7,305 bases of DNA from Acidobacteriota bacterium (GTDB taxonomy: Bacteria > Acidobacteriota > Terriglobia > UBA7540). The stretch is taken from NCBI GenBank assembly GCA_003171295.1, contig PMYF01000619.1, forward strand, positions 632 through 7,936, in the 5' to 3' direction. Every line of letters starts with the position of its first letter. The stretch's first letter is position 1. Position numbers and translations under genes: made by a program. Below the pieces are notes generated by a model, which was not told the DNA's origin, ran no database searches, and saw only the letters and a program-made list of their open reading frames with translations. Shown here piece after piece: positions 1-5,726 of this stretch.

Positions 1-167
1 CCCGCCTGATTGAGAAGACCGACCAGTGGCCCCTCTCCAGCCAGGAACCAGGCGTGGATGTGATACCGCGCGGGATCGAGTCCGTGCGCCAGCGCCGACA
101 CTATGCGGGCAATACTCGAACCCTCGGGCTGCGCCGTGCCCAGAATGTGCAGAATCTCATGCGCCAT
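1..167 (-). CDS. Glycosyltransferase family 4-like protein, N-terminal fragment (cut by window edge)
   Basis: An open reading frame runs from the ATG at 167 off the left edge, giving 55 codons that begin MAHEILHILG. The opening is typical of the N-terminal Rossmann domain of GT-B (GT4) glycosyltransferases: a hydrophobic beta strand (EILHILG), then a loop with small residues (TAQPEGSSIARIV) leading into a helix (SALAHGLD), then a second strand (YHIHAWFLAGEGPL) ending in a Gly-rich turn. In the family this domain binds the acceptor, and the missing C-terminal half would bind the nucleotide sugar. The family acts in the cytoplasm or at the inner face of the membrane. The ATG at 167 is the only usable start, because the frame upstream has no other start codon before a stop at about 216-218; a GGGA a few bases upstream is a weak ribosome binding site. 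It follows the acyltransferase gene after 96 bases in the same direction, so the two may be co-transcribed. Donor and acceptor cannot be told. Confidence 0.72.
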   Translation of the reverse strand, partial: MAHEILHILGTAQPEGSSIARIVSALAHGLDPARYHIHAWFLAGEGPLVGLLNQA

Positions 168-263
168 CCATTTTCCCGGTGGCGCGGCTCCATGACCAAG
201 CGCGCCATCGGAAGTCTACTGGATGTTGGTGCGGGGGATAAGCGAAAACTTCAAAGGCAGGGT

Positions 264-1535
264 CTACCCCAGCGTCTCTGGTTTGGGCCAGCGGATCTTG
301 AAGTGTTTCCTCTGATCATGAATCGGACCCTCAAAGGCCCACCAAGAAAGCTTGCCAAAACCGTAGGTGACCAAGCAGAGGGTGAGGAGCTGAAGTAAAC
401 CCAGAGCGATGAGGGCTGGGCTGCTCAAGGAGGGCAGGTACTTGGTCAAAGGGGCAACCCGCCGGGAATAGAAGCATACCAGGGGCCAATGAAAAACATA
501 CATGGCGTAGCTGTAATCACCACAAGAGCGAACCCAACGAGCGTTAAGGGGTTTCAGCCATCGCGAGTTCGATCCCGCATTGAGAACAATTACGATCAGG
601 AGATCCGCAAAGAGGACCCCCAGGGGTAGGTTGCCCAGCATGAACGCCCAACCGTTAAAGGCAAGACCTCCCTCTGCCAGCCCGAGGATCACGAGCACGG
701 CCAAGGCTCCAAAGGCGATGAGCTTCAAGTATGGACTGATTCGGCGCAGCCAGTTTTCCTCTCGCACGATGAGCGCCGCGAGGGCCCCCAGGGCCAGACC
801 GTCGAACTGGGCCACGGTCAGGAAATGGATCGCGTCGCCATCGACGCCTTTGAGGAAGAGTACGGTTCTTATGACCTCAGAAGCCAGGGGCAACACGATA
901 CACACTTTGGCCAAGGTACGCCGACTGGTTAGAAAAACCACACACGGCCAGACGAGGTAGAACTGCTCTTCCACGGCGAGGGACCAGAAGTGGGTAATAA
1001 CTGTCCCTAGGAGCTGGCTGCGGAGGCTCAACCAGTTCGCGACATAAAACCAATACCAGGTCTGAAGTGACGTGGAAGATTTCTCGAGGTGGGGGAGCCC
1101 CCACCTCCCAAGGGGAGGAGAAATCACAAACAGGACGAACAGAGTTCCGTAATACAAGGGCAAGATGCGCAGGGCGCGCCGAATGTAGAAATAGGAAAAG
1201 AAGTTCTCGGCCCCCTTGGTGTCCAGGAGGATGCCCGTGATGAGGAATCCCGAAAGGGCGAAGAAAGACTCCATGCTTGGCCACCCCAAGTTGAGCACAT
1301 CTTGGATGAATCCCGGAACCAGAGCCGAGGACGGCGGGAACGTGCAAAAATGGCAAATCATGACTACCAACATGCCGAGTCCGCGAATGCCGTCCAACGC
1401 CGGGATGTGGCCGGAGATAGTGCGCCGGACCGCTGGGTAGGATATCAATTCCCCTGCGGTGACGTTGTTGGTTTCAGATTTCACCATCGATCCAAATTTC
1501 CAGAGTGTTTTCTCCCGGCAGGAAGGGTCATGCAT
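264..1535 (-). CDS. Acyltransferase 3 (OafA/YrhL-like) integral membrane O-acyltransferase
   Basis: This 423-residue polytopic membrane protein of the acyltransferase 3 family (PF01757) has all the usual landmarks: LDGIRG (47-52), followed by the presumed catalytic His62 in VMICHF; FFALSGFLITGILL (91-104); YIRRALRILPLYY (117-129); HFWSLAVEEQFYLVWP (182-197); FDGLALGALAAL (244-255); YSYAMYVFHWPL (341-352); and WAFEGPI near the C-terminus. I count about ten membrane segments. Family members move acetyl or other acyl groups across or at the inner membrane onto sugars of O-antigen, exopolysaccharide, peptidoglycan or glycosylated small molecules. No C-terminal SGNH domain is present, and the length is normal for a stand-alone member. 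Neither possible start has a convincing ribosome binding site: the ATG at 1535 gives the longest form, while the ATG at 1487 (Met17, GGA three bases upstream) loses no conserved residue and is equally plausible. It sits between two glycosyltransferase genes on the same strand, so O-acylation of a surface glycan is the likely job. The substrate is unknown. Confidence 0.92.
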   Translation of the reverse strand: MHDPSCREKTLWKFGSMVKSETNNVTAGELISYPAVRRTISGHIPALDGIRGLGMLVVMICHFCTFPPSSALVPGFIQDVLNLGWPSMESFFALSGFLITGILLDTKGAENFFSYFYIRRALRILPLYYGTLFVLFVISPPLGRWGLPHLEKSSTSLQTWYWFYVANWLSLRSQLLGTVITHFWSLAVEEQFYLVWPCVVFLTSRRTLAKVCIVLPLASEVIRTVLFLKGVDGDAIHFLTVAQFDGLALGALAALIVREENWLRRISPYLKLIAFGALAVLVILGLAEGGLAFNGWAFMLGNLPLGVLFADLLIVIVLNAGSNSRWLKPLNARWVRSCGDYSYAMYVFHWPLVCFYSRRVAPLTKYLPSLSSPALIALGLLQLLTLCLVTYGFGKLSWWAFEGPIHDQRKHFKIRWPKPETLG

Positions 1536-1554
1536 CGCGAAGCTGTGAAAAAAT

Positions 1555-1644
1555 GGCTATCTCCACCGCAGAGGCGCCGAGAGGCAGAGAGAGCCTTTTG
1601 TTTTCAGAGCTCTGCGCTTCCGTGACTCTGCGGTGAAGAGAGTC
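1555..1644. repeat. Imperfect palindrome of the 'CGCAGAG' type (REP-like element)
   Basis: Arms at about 1555-1589 and 1610-1644 are inverted copies. The core CACCGCAGAG (1564-1573) is matched exactly by CTCTGCGGTG (1626-1635). The outer 19 bases agree at 16 positions, and the next 16 inward agree at about 10. Transcribed, it would form a long imperfect hairpin. It fills much of the 203-base gap between two minus-strand genes. Elements built of CTCTGCG/CGCAGAG units are common dispersed intergenic repeats in several GC-rich phyla (from memory). No U-tract follows the stem, so a simple Rho-independent terminator is unlikely. Confidence 0.6.
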
Positions 1645-1738
1645 TTCAGCGATTATTTCTCAACACCCGACGGCGTGGGCAACCTTCTTTCGCCCGCTCC
1701 GCTGGCTGACTTCATCAACGAACTTCTGACTCAGGACA
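1645..1738. other. Intergenic remainder between the GT-C and acyltransferase genes
   Basis: This stretch directly follows (on the minus strand) the stop codon of the GT-C gene. No ribosome binding site, promoter or separate gene is visible in it. An out-of-frame minus-strand reading passes through it (ending ...SGRKKVAHAVGC) and looks like a translated dispersed repeat rather than a protein. It may be a further repeat adjoining the palindrome. Confidence 0.3.
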
Positions 1739-3310
1739 CTAGTTGTTCCTTTCCCAGATTTCGTCGGAGTTCGTAAAGATCTTGACCTTCCGGTAGTAGC
1801 TATGAAGATAGTCCCGCAGTGGGCCGAGATGGTCCTCGGAAGGGGCCGCCCAATCCGGGATGGTGTCCAGCTCCCTAGGTGACCAGAGAATGTAATGAAC
1901 ATCATGTTGTTCCAGCCCAAGGATCGCATCGGCCACTTGCTCCGGGGTCACGAAGCCGGTGGGCGTAATGAAAGGTACGGGTGTGGGGTTGCGGAGGTTC
2001 AGGTAGAAGTACGTTATTGGCCACGGCGCCTCATAGAAATACTCCGAGGGCCGCGTATGTTGCTGGACCCAGGTGCATCGTTCGAAGACTACGGGGTCCG
2101 TGACGGCAATTTCACCTTGAGGGGTGTGAAGGATGCTCTTCCCGATGGATTGGGCCTTCATGACGGCATGCGGAACTACCAGCATAACCCCCGTCGCCAG
2201 CAAGGCAGTGAGGGCCCGCCCGAGCCTTCGCGGAGAATCGATGAACCAACCCAGCAGGAGGATTCCTGGCAGGGCATTGGTGGCCAACCGAGGATAGGTC
2301 GGGGCATTAGCGATGCTCAGGAGCATGAAGGAGCTGACTATGGCCAGCAACATGGGGCGCTCCCAGAATCCCACAGGCTGCTTCCCGGAACCCCGCCAGT
2401 AGCGAGCGAAGAACAGAATGTGGAGGAAGGGAATAACCACAAAAAGAAAAAGCCATCCTGCCGAGCCCCCAACGAATTCGCGCCATGATCCGAACCTGGG
2501 CAGGAATGTCATGTAGGCCAGCAAGGTATTCTCGGCATCGAGCTTGGGCCAGTACTTGAAGACGAAGATGACTGTGGACCAAAGAAACCGCGCCAGTCCT
2601 GCTTCCCGGATGAAGTAAGCGTTGACGGCTACCAGGGTGGCAAGGAAACCGGCAACGAGCCACGCCTCTTTCTTGAGCCCCGAGCGCCAGTCCTCTTGCC
2701 GCCGCCGGGACTCCCACCACAAGAAGGCGCCGACACCCATGGTAACCGCCAGCCCCCGCGACTGGGTGAAGCAGGCCGTGAGCCCACATAGGAGCCCTGC
2801 CGCGGCAATCCGCGCCGGAGTTCGCCGTTCCATCAAGAGTGCTAATGCGGCAGTGGTAGTCAGCAAACTGTACCAGTGATGTGTGGGGTCCAGTTGATTC
2901 TTGTAAACGCCCGCGAGGAAGATCGCACCCGGCAAGAAAGCCAAGCTGGGGCGCATCAACTTCTTGGCGATCACCAGACTCAGCCAGGCCAGTCCGAGTC
3001 CCAGGAGCAGCAGCGCCAGGTCGGGAATCCATAAGCGCGGCCCGAATATCTTGAACAGAAAGAAATAGACAAGGGGGGTCCCGGGGGTGAGGAACTCAAA
3101 AAAGTCCCGGTACATCACCTCCCCTTCATATATTCGCTTCCCGTCAGTTATGAAGATCAGGTGATCCTGGCCGGGATGATCGATGGGGACGAAAGGCGGA
3201 ATGAAGAGGAAGGTGTAAAGAAAAATCAGGACGGCCAGCAAGAAGAGCAGGGTTGGGACATCAAGAGTCCGGTAAGAGGGTGTTACGTCCGCCGGTTCGG
3301 CGCGAGACAT
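1739..3310 (-). CDS. GT-C fold integral membrane glycosyltransferase (GT39/ArnT-like)
   Basis: This 523-residue polytopic protein has about 10-12 membrane segments, the first at about 19-40. The first extracytoplasmic loop carries acidic residues (PIDHPGQDHLIF, 42-53), then GKRIYEGEVMYRDFFEFLTPGTPLVYF (split here as GKRIYEGE, 57-64, and YRDFFEFLTPGTPL, 67-80). This 'x-QD...G.RI..G...YRDF.E..TPG' pattern is what I expect of bacterial PMT_2/GT39-like proteins, which transfer a sugar from a polyprenyl-phosphate carrier on the outer face of the inner membrane. A middle motif FTQSRGL (181-187) is followed by further membrane segments. The C-terminal part (about 395-523) is mostly soluble and probably periplasmic. 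The ATG at 3310 is supported by GGAG at 3320-3323, nine bases upstream. The gene starts within a divergent region shared with another GT-C gene at 3660, so the two may be co-regulated. Donor and acceptor are not evident; a non-catalytic role cannot be excluded. Confidence 0.82.
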   Translation of the reverse strand: MSRAEPADVTPSYRTLDVPTLLFLLAVLIFLYTFLFIPPFVPIDHPGQDHLIFITDGKRIYEGEVMYRDFFEFLTPGTPLVYFFLFKIFGPRLWIPDLALLLLGLGLAWLSLVIAKKLMRPSLAFLPGAIFLAGVYKNQLDPTHHWYSLLTTTAALALLMERRTPARIAAAGLLCGLTACFTQSRGLAVTMGVGAFLWWESRRRQEDWRSGLKKEAWLVAGFLATLVAVNAYFIREAGLARFLWSTVIFVFKYWPKLDAENTLLAYMTFLPRFGSWREFVGGSAGWLFLFVVIPFLHILFFARYWRGSGKQPVGFWERPMLLAIVSSFMLLSIANAPTYPRLATNALPGILLLGWFIDSPRRLGRALTALLATGVMLVVPHAVMKAQSIGKSILHTPQGEIAVTDPVVFERCTWVQQHTRPSEYFYEAPWPITYFYLNLRNPTPVPFITPTGFVTPEQVADAILGLEQHDVHYILWSPRELDTIPDWAAPSEDHLGPLRDYLHSYYRKVKIFTNSDEIWERNN

Positions 3311-3482
3311 TACTTACAGCTCCAAAGCGCACTTGGTTTGCCAGTGTAGAGGCGCTAAGGTGCTGGCAAGCTTCTGCGCAGATCACGGGAATCCCGGCAC
3401 GCCAATCGTCCCCGGCATCCCCTCGGTTCTTCAGTCTAGCATAGAGTCTGCCGCAGAGCGCGCACCCGATGTTGCCGGGCAT
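3261..3482 (-). CDS. Possible small four-cysteine protein (73 residues), overlapping the start of the GT-C gene
   Basis: From the ATG at 3482 a 73-residue frame reads MPGNIGCALCGRLY..., with cysteine pairs CxxC (7, 10) and CxxxC (35, 39, in IPVICAEAC) about 24 residues apart, a spacing that could hold a zinc ribbon. AAGG lies five bases before the ATG, a fair ribosome binding site, just downstream of the AT-rich island at 3491-3500. It ends 50 bases inside the downstream GT-C gene in a different frame, so the two could be translationally coupled. Against it: the same frame stays open far upstream as a shadow of the plus-strand gene, the overlap is longer than usual, the last 20 or so residues look non-conserved, and I recognise no family. 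If it is not real, this stretch is simply the 5' leader of the GT-C gene. Confidence 0.28.
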   Translation of the reverse strand: MPGNIGCALCGRLYARLKNRGDAGDDWRAGIPVICAEACQHLSASTLANQVRFGAVSNVSRRTGGRNTLLPDS

Positions 3483-3500
3483 CTTCGCCTTATATATAAT
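3472..3500 (+). promoter_or_regulatory. Sigma-70-type promoter for the plus-strand GT-C gene
   Basis: TTGCCG (3472-3477, four of six to TTGACA) is followed after exactly 17 bases by a perfect TATAAT (3495-3500). Transcription would start near 3507, leaving a leader of about 150 bases before the gene at 3660. The -10 lies in the only clearly AT-rich island of the divergent region; read on the minus strand the same island (TATTATATATAAG) could also serve as a -10 for the leftward genes. Confidence 0.5.
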
Positions 3501-3512
3501 AGCGCAGCGATG

Positions 3513-3569
3513 AAAGCCCCAAGATCCCAGTGGTACGGTCGACTCACGGGATGGCGATCGGGGGGCTTT
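3513..3569 (+). promoter_or_regulatory. Nested hairpin in the 5' leader (possible attenuator or small RNA)
   Basis: The outer stem AAAGCCCC (3513-3520) pairs perfectly with GGGGCTTT (3562-3569). Inside it, ATCCC-A-GTG (3524-3532) pairs with CACGGGAT (3545-3552) around a 12-base loop, with one bulged A. The structure begins a few bases after the predicted transcription start and is followed by only a short T run (CTTTTG), so it could be a weak intrinsic terminator or attenuator, or the body of a short RNA of about 65 bases. It matches no riboswitch class that I recognise. Confidence 0.35.
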
Positions 3570-3659
3570 TGTGGCCGGCATGACCATTGCGGCATTCTCC
3601 CATCTGGACGCATGACCTGAAATCCTGCGCCGTGCGAGTTCCGTGCTCGCGCCGTCCAG

Positions 3660-5357
3660 TTGAGTGATGTTACCGACACGCCCATGGGTCTTCATTTCTT
3701 CGTTGGGCAAGCCCCCAGAGAAAAAGCCGGCGCTGAACTGCGGGGGTCGGCGCGCGGCGAGGCAGCGCGTCCGCGGACTTGGGGCAACCGTCTGCGCCAG
3801 GTCTATCTTTGGGCAATTTTCGCGCTGCTCTGGTTGGGCGGCGCCACCTTCGCCCTCAAATCGTTCCATGACGTTTACTACCCATTCCAGTGGGATGATG
3901 ACGAAGGTGCGGTGTGGTGGGAGGCCGCCCATATCACCCACTTGCGCGAGGCCTATCACCCTCTCCAGCAGTATCCCTACATTGTGGTCCCCTATCCACC
4001 TGTTTACCATTGTGTAACCTGGGTCGCGGCGCGGATTACCGGCGATTTCCTGGTCGCGGGCCGGCTGGTGTGCGTCGCGTCGGCTCTGGGGATCAGTCTG
4101 CTGCTGGGGTTCCTCGTATTTCGTGCTTCCCCGCCACGAATCCCCGCCCGGGTCAGGGGCGGCGGCGCGCTGCTCGCGGCGTTGCTTTGCTTCCGCTTGG
4201 ATTCGCTCAACCGTTATATTCCTGAGATGGGTGTGGATTTGCTGGCGATTTTCCTCGCCTTCCTCGGTGTATTTCTGTTCCTCCGCTCGAGGTCGAAGCC
4301 GGCGGGTCAATACGCGGCCTTCGCACTGTTTGTGATGGCGGCGTTCACGAAGCAGACGATGGTAGCCGCTCCGCTGGCGTGCCTCGTCGCCTGTGCCTTT
4401 ATCAGTCCGGGAGCGGCTCTCAGGCGCTTGCTATTCTCCCTGACGGTTGGTTTGGGGGTTCTAAGCTGCCTGGCATGGGCAACGGACGGAGAAATTCTGC
4501 GCCACCTGTTTCTCTACAACCTGCGGCAACCCTTTTCGTTCACACATTGGATTAATGGCATGCAGGAGAATCTGATCGGCATGATCCCGATTGCTACGCT
4601 GGCCTGCCTCGCACTCCTGCCTTTCCTTCGCCACCTGACCTCCCCCAGGGGCGGCATGTTGCTCCGCTGGTTGCGAGCGGGCGTCCGGTCCAGTCCCTAC
4701 CGGCAAGCTCTTCTGGTGCTGGGGCTCGAAATCGTTCTCGCGCTTCTGACCTCCGCCGCCTACGGGAAATTGGGGTCGGGCGTTCATTATTTCCTGGAGT
4801 GGAATCTGGCATGCTGCGCTTTGGCGGGTTTGGTACTGGTGCGGGCGCTCGCGAGTTGGCGGCCCTCCTCCCGCTACACGGCGGGAGGGGCGGCGCTATT
4901 TCTGCTGGTTTTCTTTGCCGCCCTCACCGGTCTTCCCGATTCACTCCGCCGCATCAATCACGTGTTTCTTCTCACGCCCGGAGAGTGGCATGTTCAGCAG
5001 GTGAGACGCTCGAGTGCGGCCGCGGCCCTCGAAATCATCGAGGAAACACCGGGTCCGGTGTTCTGCGAAAACATGCTACTGGTCATGAAGGCCCGCAAGG
5101 AGATTCCGATCGAACCCGGAATCAATTGTTACCTGGCCAAGGCTGGCGTGTGGGACCAGTCCGCGTTTGTCAACCTGATCACGACGCGTAAGTTTGGGGT
5201 CATCATCCTGCGGAACCTGGATAACCCTTTCTGGACAGACGCTATCGTGGGAGCTGTCAAGCAGGGTTACATGCCCACCCAGCGACTCGGCGACCCGAGC
5301 GTCGAGAATGGTTATTACACTGTCTACAGGCCTCAGCCAGAACGTGCTAAGCCCTGA
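3660..5357 (+). CDS. GT-C fold integral membrane glycosyltransferase (GT39-like), second copy type
   Basis: This 565-residue polytopic protein has a cytoplasmic N-terminus rich in Arg, a first membrane segment at about 49-66, and 10 or so more segments up to about 425, then a soluble C-terminal part of about 140 residues. The first outer loop carries an acidic cluster WDDDEGAVWW (78-87), as expected for the catalytic/metal site of GT-C enzymes using polyprenyl-phosphate sugars, followed by YPYIVVPYPPVYH (105-117). Further landmarks are FTKQT (229-233), between membrane helices, and GSGVHYFLEWN (372-382). These resemble bacterial membrane proteins annotated as GT39-family. The frame opens with TTG at 3660; the ATG at 3684 (Met9) is an alternative, and neither has a good ribosome binding site. 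The stop upstream at 3618-3620 rules out a longer form. It is divergent from the GT-C gene at 3310 and only distantly like it. The product probably adds a sugar to a surface glycan, lipid or protein on the periplasmic side. Confidence 0.82.
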   Translation: MSDVTDTPMGLHFFVGQAPREKAGAELRGSARGEAARPRTWGNRLRQVYLWAIFALLWLGGATFALKSFHDVYYPFQWDDDEGAVWWEAAHITHLREAYHPLQQYPYIVVPYPPVYHCVTWVAARITGDFLVAGRLVCVASALGISLLLGFLVFRASPPRIPARVRGGGALLAALLCFRLDSLNRYIPEMGVDLLAIFLAFLGVFLFLRSRSKPAGQYAAFALFVMAAFTKQTMVAAPLACLVACAFISPGAALRRLLFSLTVGLGVLSCLAWATDGEILRHLFLYNLRQPFSFTHWINGMQENLIGMIPIATLACLALLPFLRHLTSPRGGMLLRWLRAGVRSSPYRQALLVLGLEIVLALLTSAAYGKLGSGVHYFLEWNLACCALAGLVLVRALASWRPSSRYTAGGAALFLLVFFAALTGLPDSLRRINHVFLLTPGEWHVQQVRRSSAAAALEIIEETPGPVFCENMLLVMKARKEIPIEPGINCYLAKAGVWDQSAFVNLITTRKFGVIILRNLDNPFWTDAIVGAVKQGYMPTQRLGDPSVENGYYTVYRPQPERAKP

Positions 5358-5461
5358 GCAGGATGTCTTCGCTGTCTACCCTTGGTTTGGCTCTTTCACG
5401 GTAAAACCCAGAGCCAGATCCTTCGCTACGCTCAGGATGACAGCGAAGGGCTCAGGATGAC
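5355..5461. repeat. Dispersed repeat, copy A ('ttcgctacgctcaggatgac' type)
   Basis: It starts at the stop codon of the preceding gene. CTTCGCTGTC (5367-5376) and GACAGCGAAG (5439-5448) form a perfect 10-base inverted repeat. Within it lies a hairpin with stem GGCTCT (5389-5394)/AGAGCC (5410-5415). The 24 bases 5403-5426 occur identically at 6838-6861 (copy B). Spurious translation gives ILRYAQDDSEG, a junk peptide familiar from acidobacterial and other genomes. The palindromic make-up suggests a REP-like or non-autonomous element. Confidence 0.75.
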
Positions 5462-5465
5462 GTCG

Positions 5466-5492
5466 GCGCAAGGCTTTTTCAGCAGCCTGTTA
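5466..5492. repeat. Short palindromic element containing TTTTTCAGCAGCCTG
   Basis: AGGCT (5471-5475) and AGCCT (5484-5488) enclose an eight-base loop. The string TTTTTCAGCAGCCTG, or its reverse complement CAGGCTGCTGAAAAA, is one I recall as a recurrent intergenic repeat in several bacterial phyla. It directly abuts repeat copy A, making a small cluster of repeats downstream of the GT-C gene. Confidence 0.4.
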
Positions 5493-5545
5493 AGTTTGTT
5501 CTGGGGAAATGGAAGCGTACTTTTGCACCCAGTCGTTGCACTCAT

Positions 5546-5572
5546 AGAGGGGGTTTCCCCTACCTCTTTTTC
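5546..5572 (+). terminator. Likely Rho-independent terminator
   Basis: AGAGG-GGG (5546-5553) pairs with CCC (5557-5559) and CCTCT (5563-5567) across a three-base loop TTT, with a three-base bulge. The stem runs straight into TTTTT (5567-5571). It would end transcripts from the GT-C gene, 190 bases beyond its stop, and separates that gene from the isomerase gene, implying the latter has its own promoter. The remaining 150 bases up to 5726 show no promoter that I can support. Confidence 0.5.
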
Positions 5573-5726
5573 TCATTAAGATGGGGCAAGCATTCTGGCC
5601 CATCCGCGCTGCCGCTTTTCTGACTCTGGCTTGTCCTCTTGTGGTATCCTCACCCGGAATTCCTACGCCGGCATCAACTAGCGGCAGTAGACCAGGGCTT
5701 TCATTCTTGTTACGAGGGCAGACTCC

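Noticed and set aside
877..1625. Open frames on both strands over the acyltransferase gene (159 and 178 residues)
   Set aside because: They overlap a gene with all acyltransferase 3 motifs, and their own translations show no domain.
1660..1929. 89-residue minus-strand frame running past the end of the GT-C gene
   Set aside because: Most of it is the GT-C C-terminus in another frame, and the unique tail looks like repeat translation.
1895..2488. 197-residue plus-strand frame
   Set aside because: Antisense to the GT-C gene; charged, Gly/Gln-rich text typical of a shadow of a membrane protein.
2307..3032. 241-residue minus-strand frame
   Set aside because: It is entirely inside the GT-C gene in another frame, with no recognisable domain; a high-GC shadow.
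3510..3620. Possible 36-codon leader peptide right after the predicted transcription start
   Set aside because: No ribosome binding site and no runs of regulatory codons; the same bases are better explained as hairpin arms.
3483..4310. Long minus-strand reading frame opposite the plus-strand GT-C gene
   Set aside because: It lies antisense to a clear membrane protein and its translation is Arg/Gln/Glu-rich low-complexity text with no domain. Only its last 73 codons (from 3482) are considered separately as a small ORF.
5382..5579. 65-residue plus-strand frame containing ILRYAQDDSEG
   Set aside because: Translated repeat copy A plus a terminator; not a gene.
5620..5650. Weak promoter-like pair (CTGACT, 19 bases, TATCCT) upstream of the isomerase gene
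   Set aside because: Poor spacing and poor matches; not distinguishable from chance.
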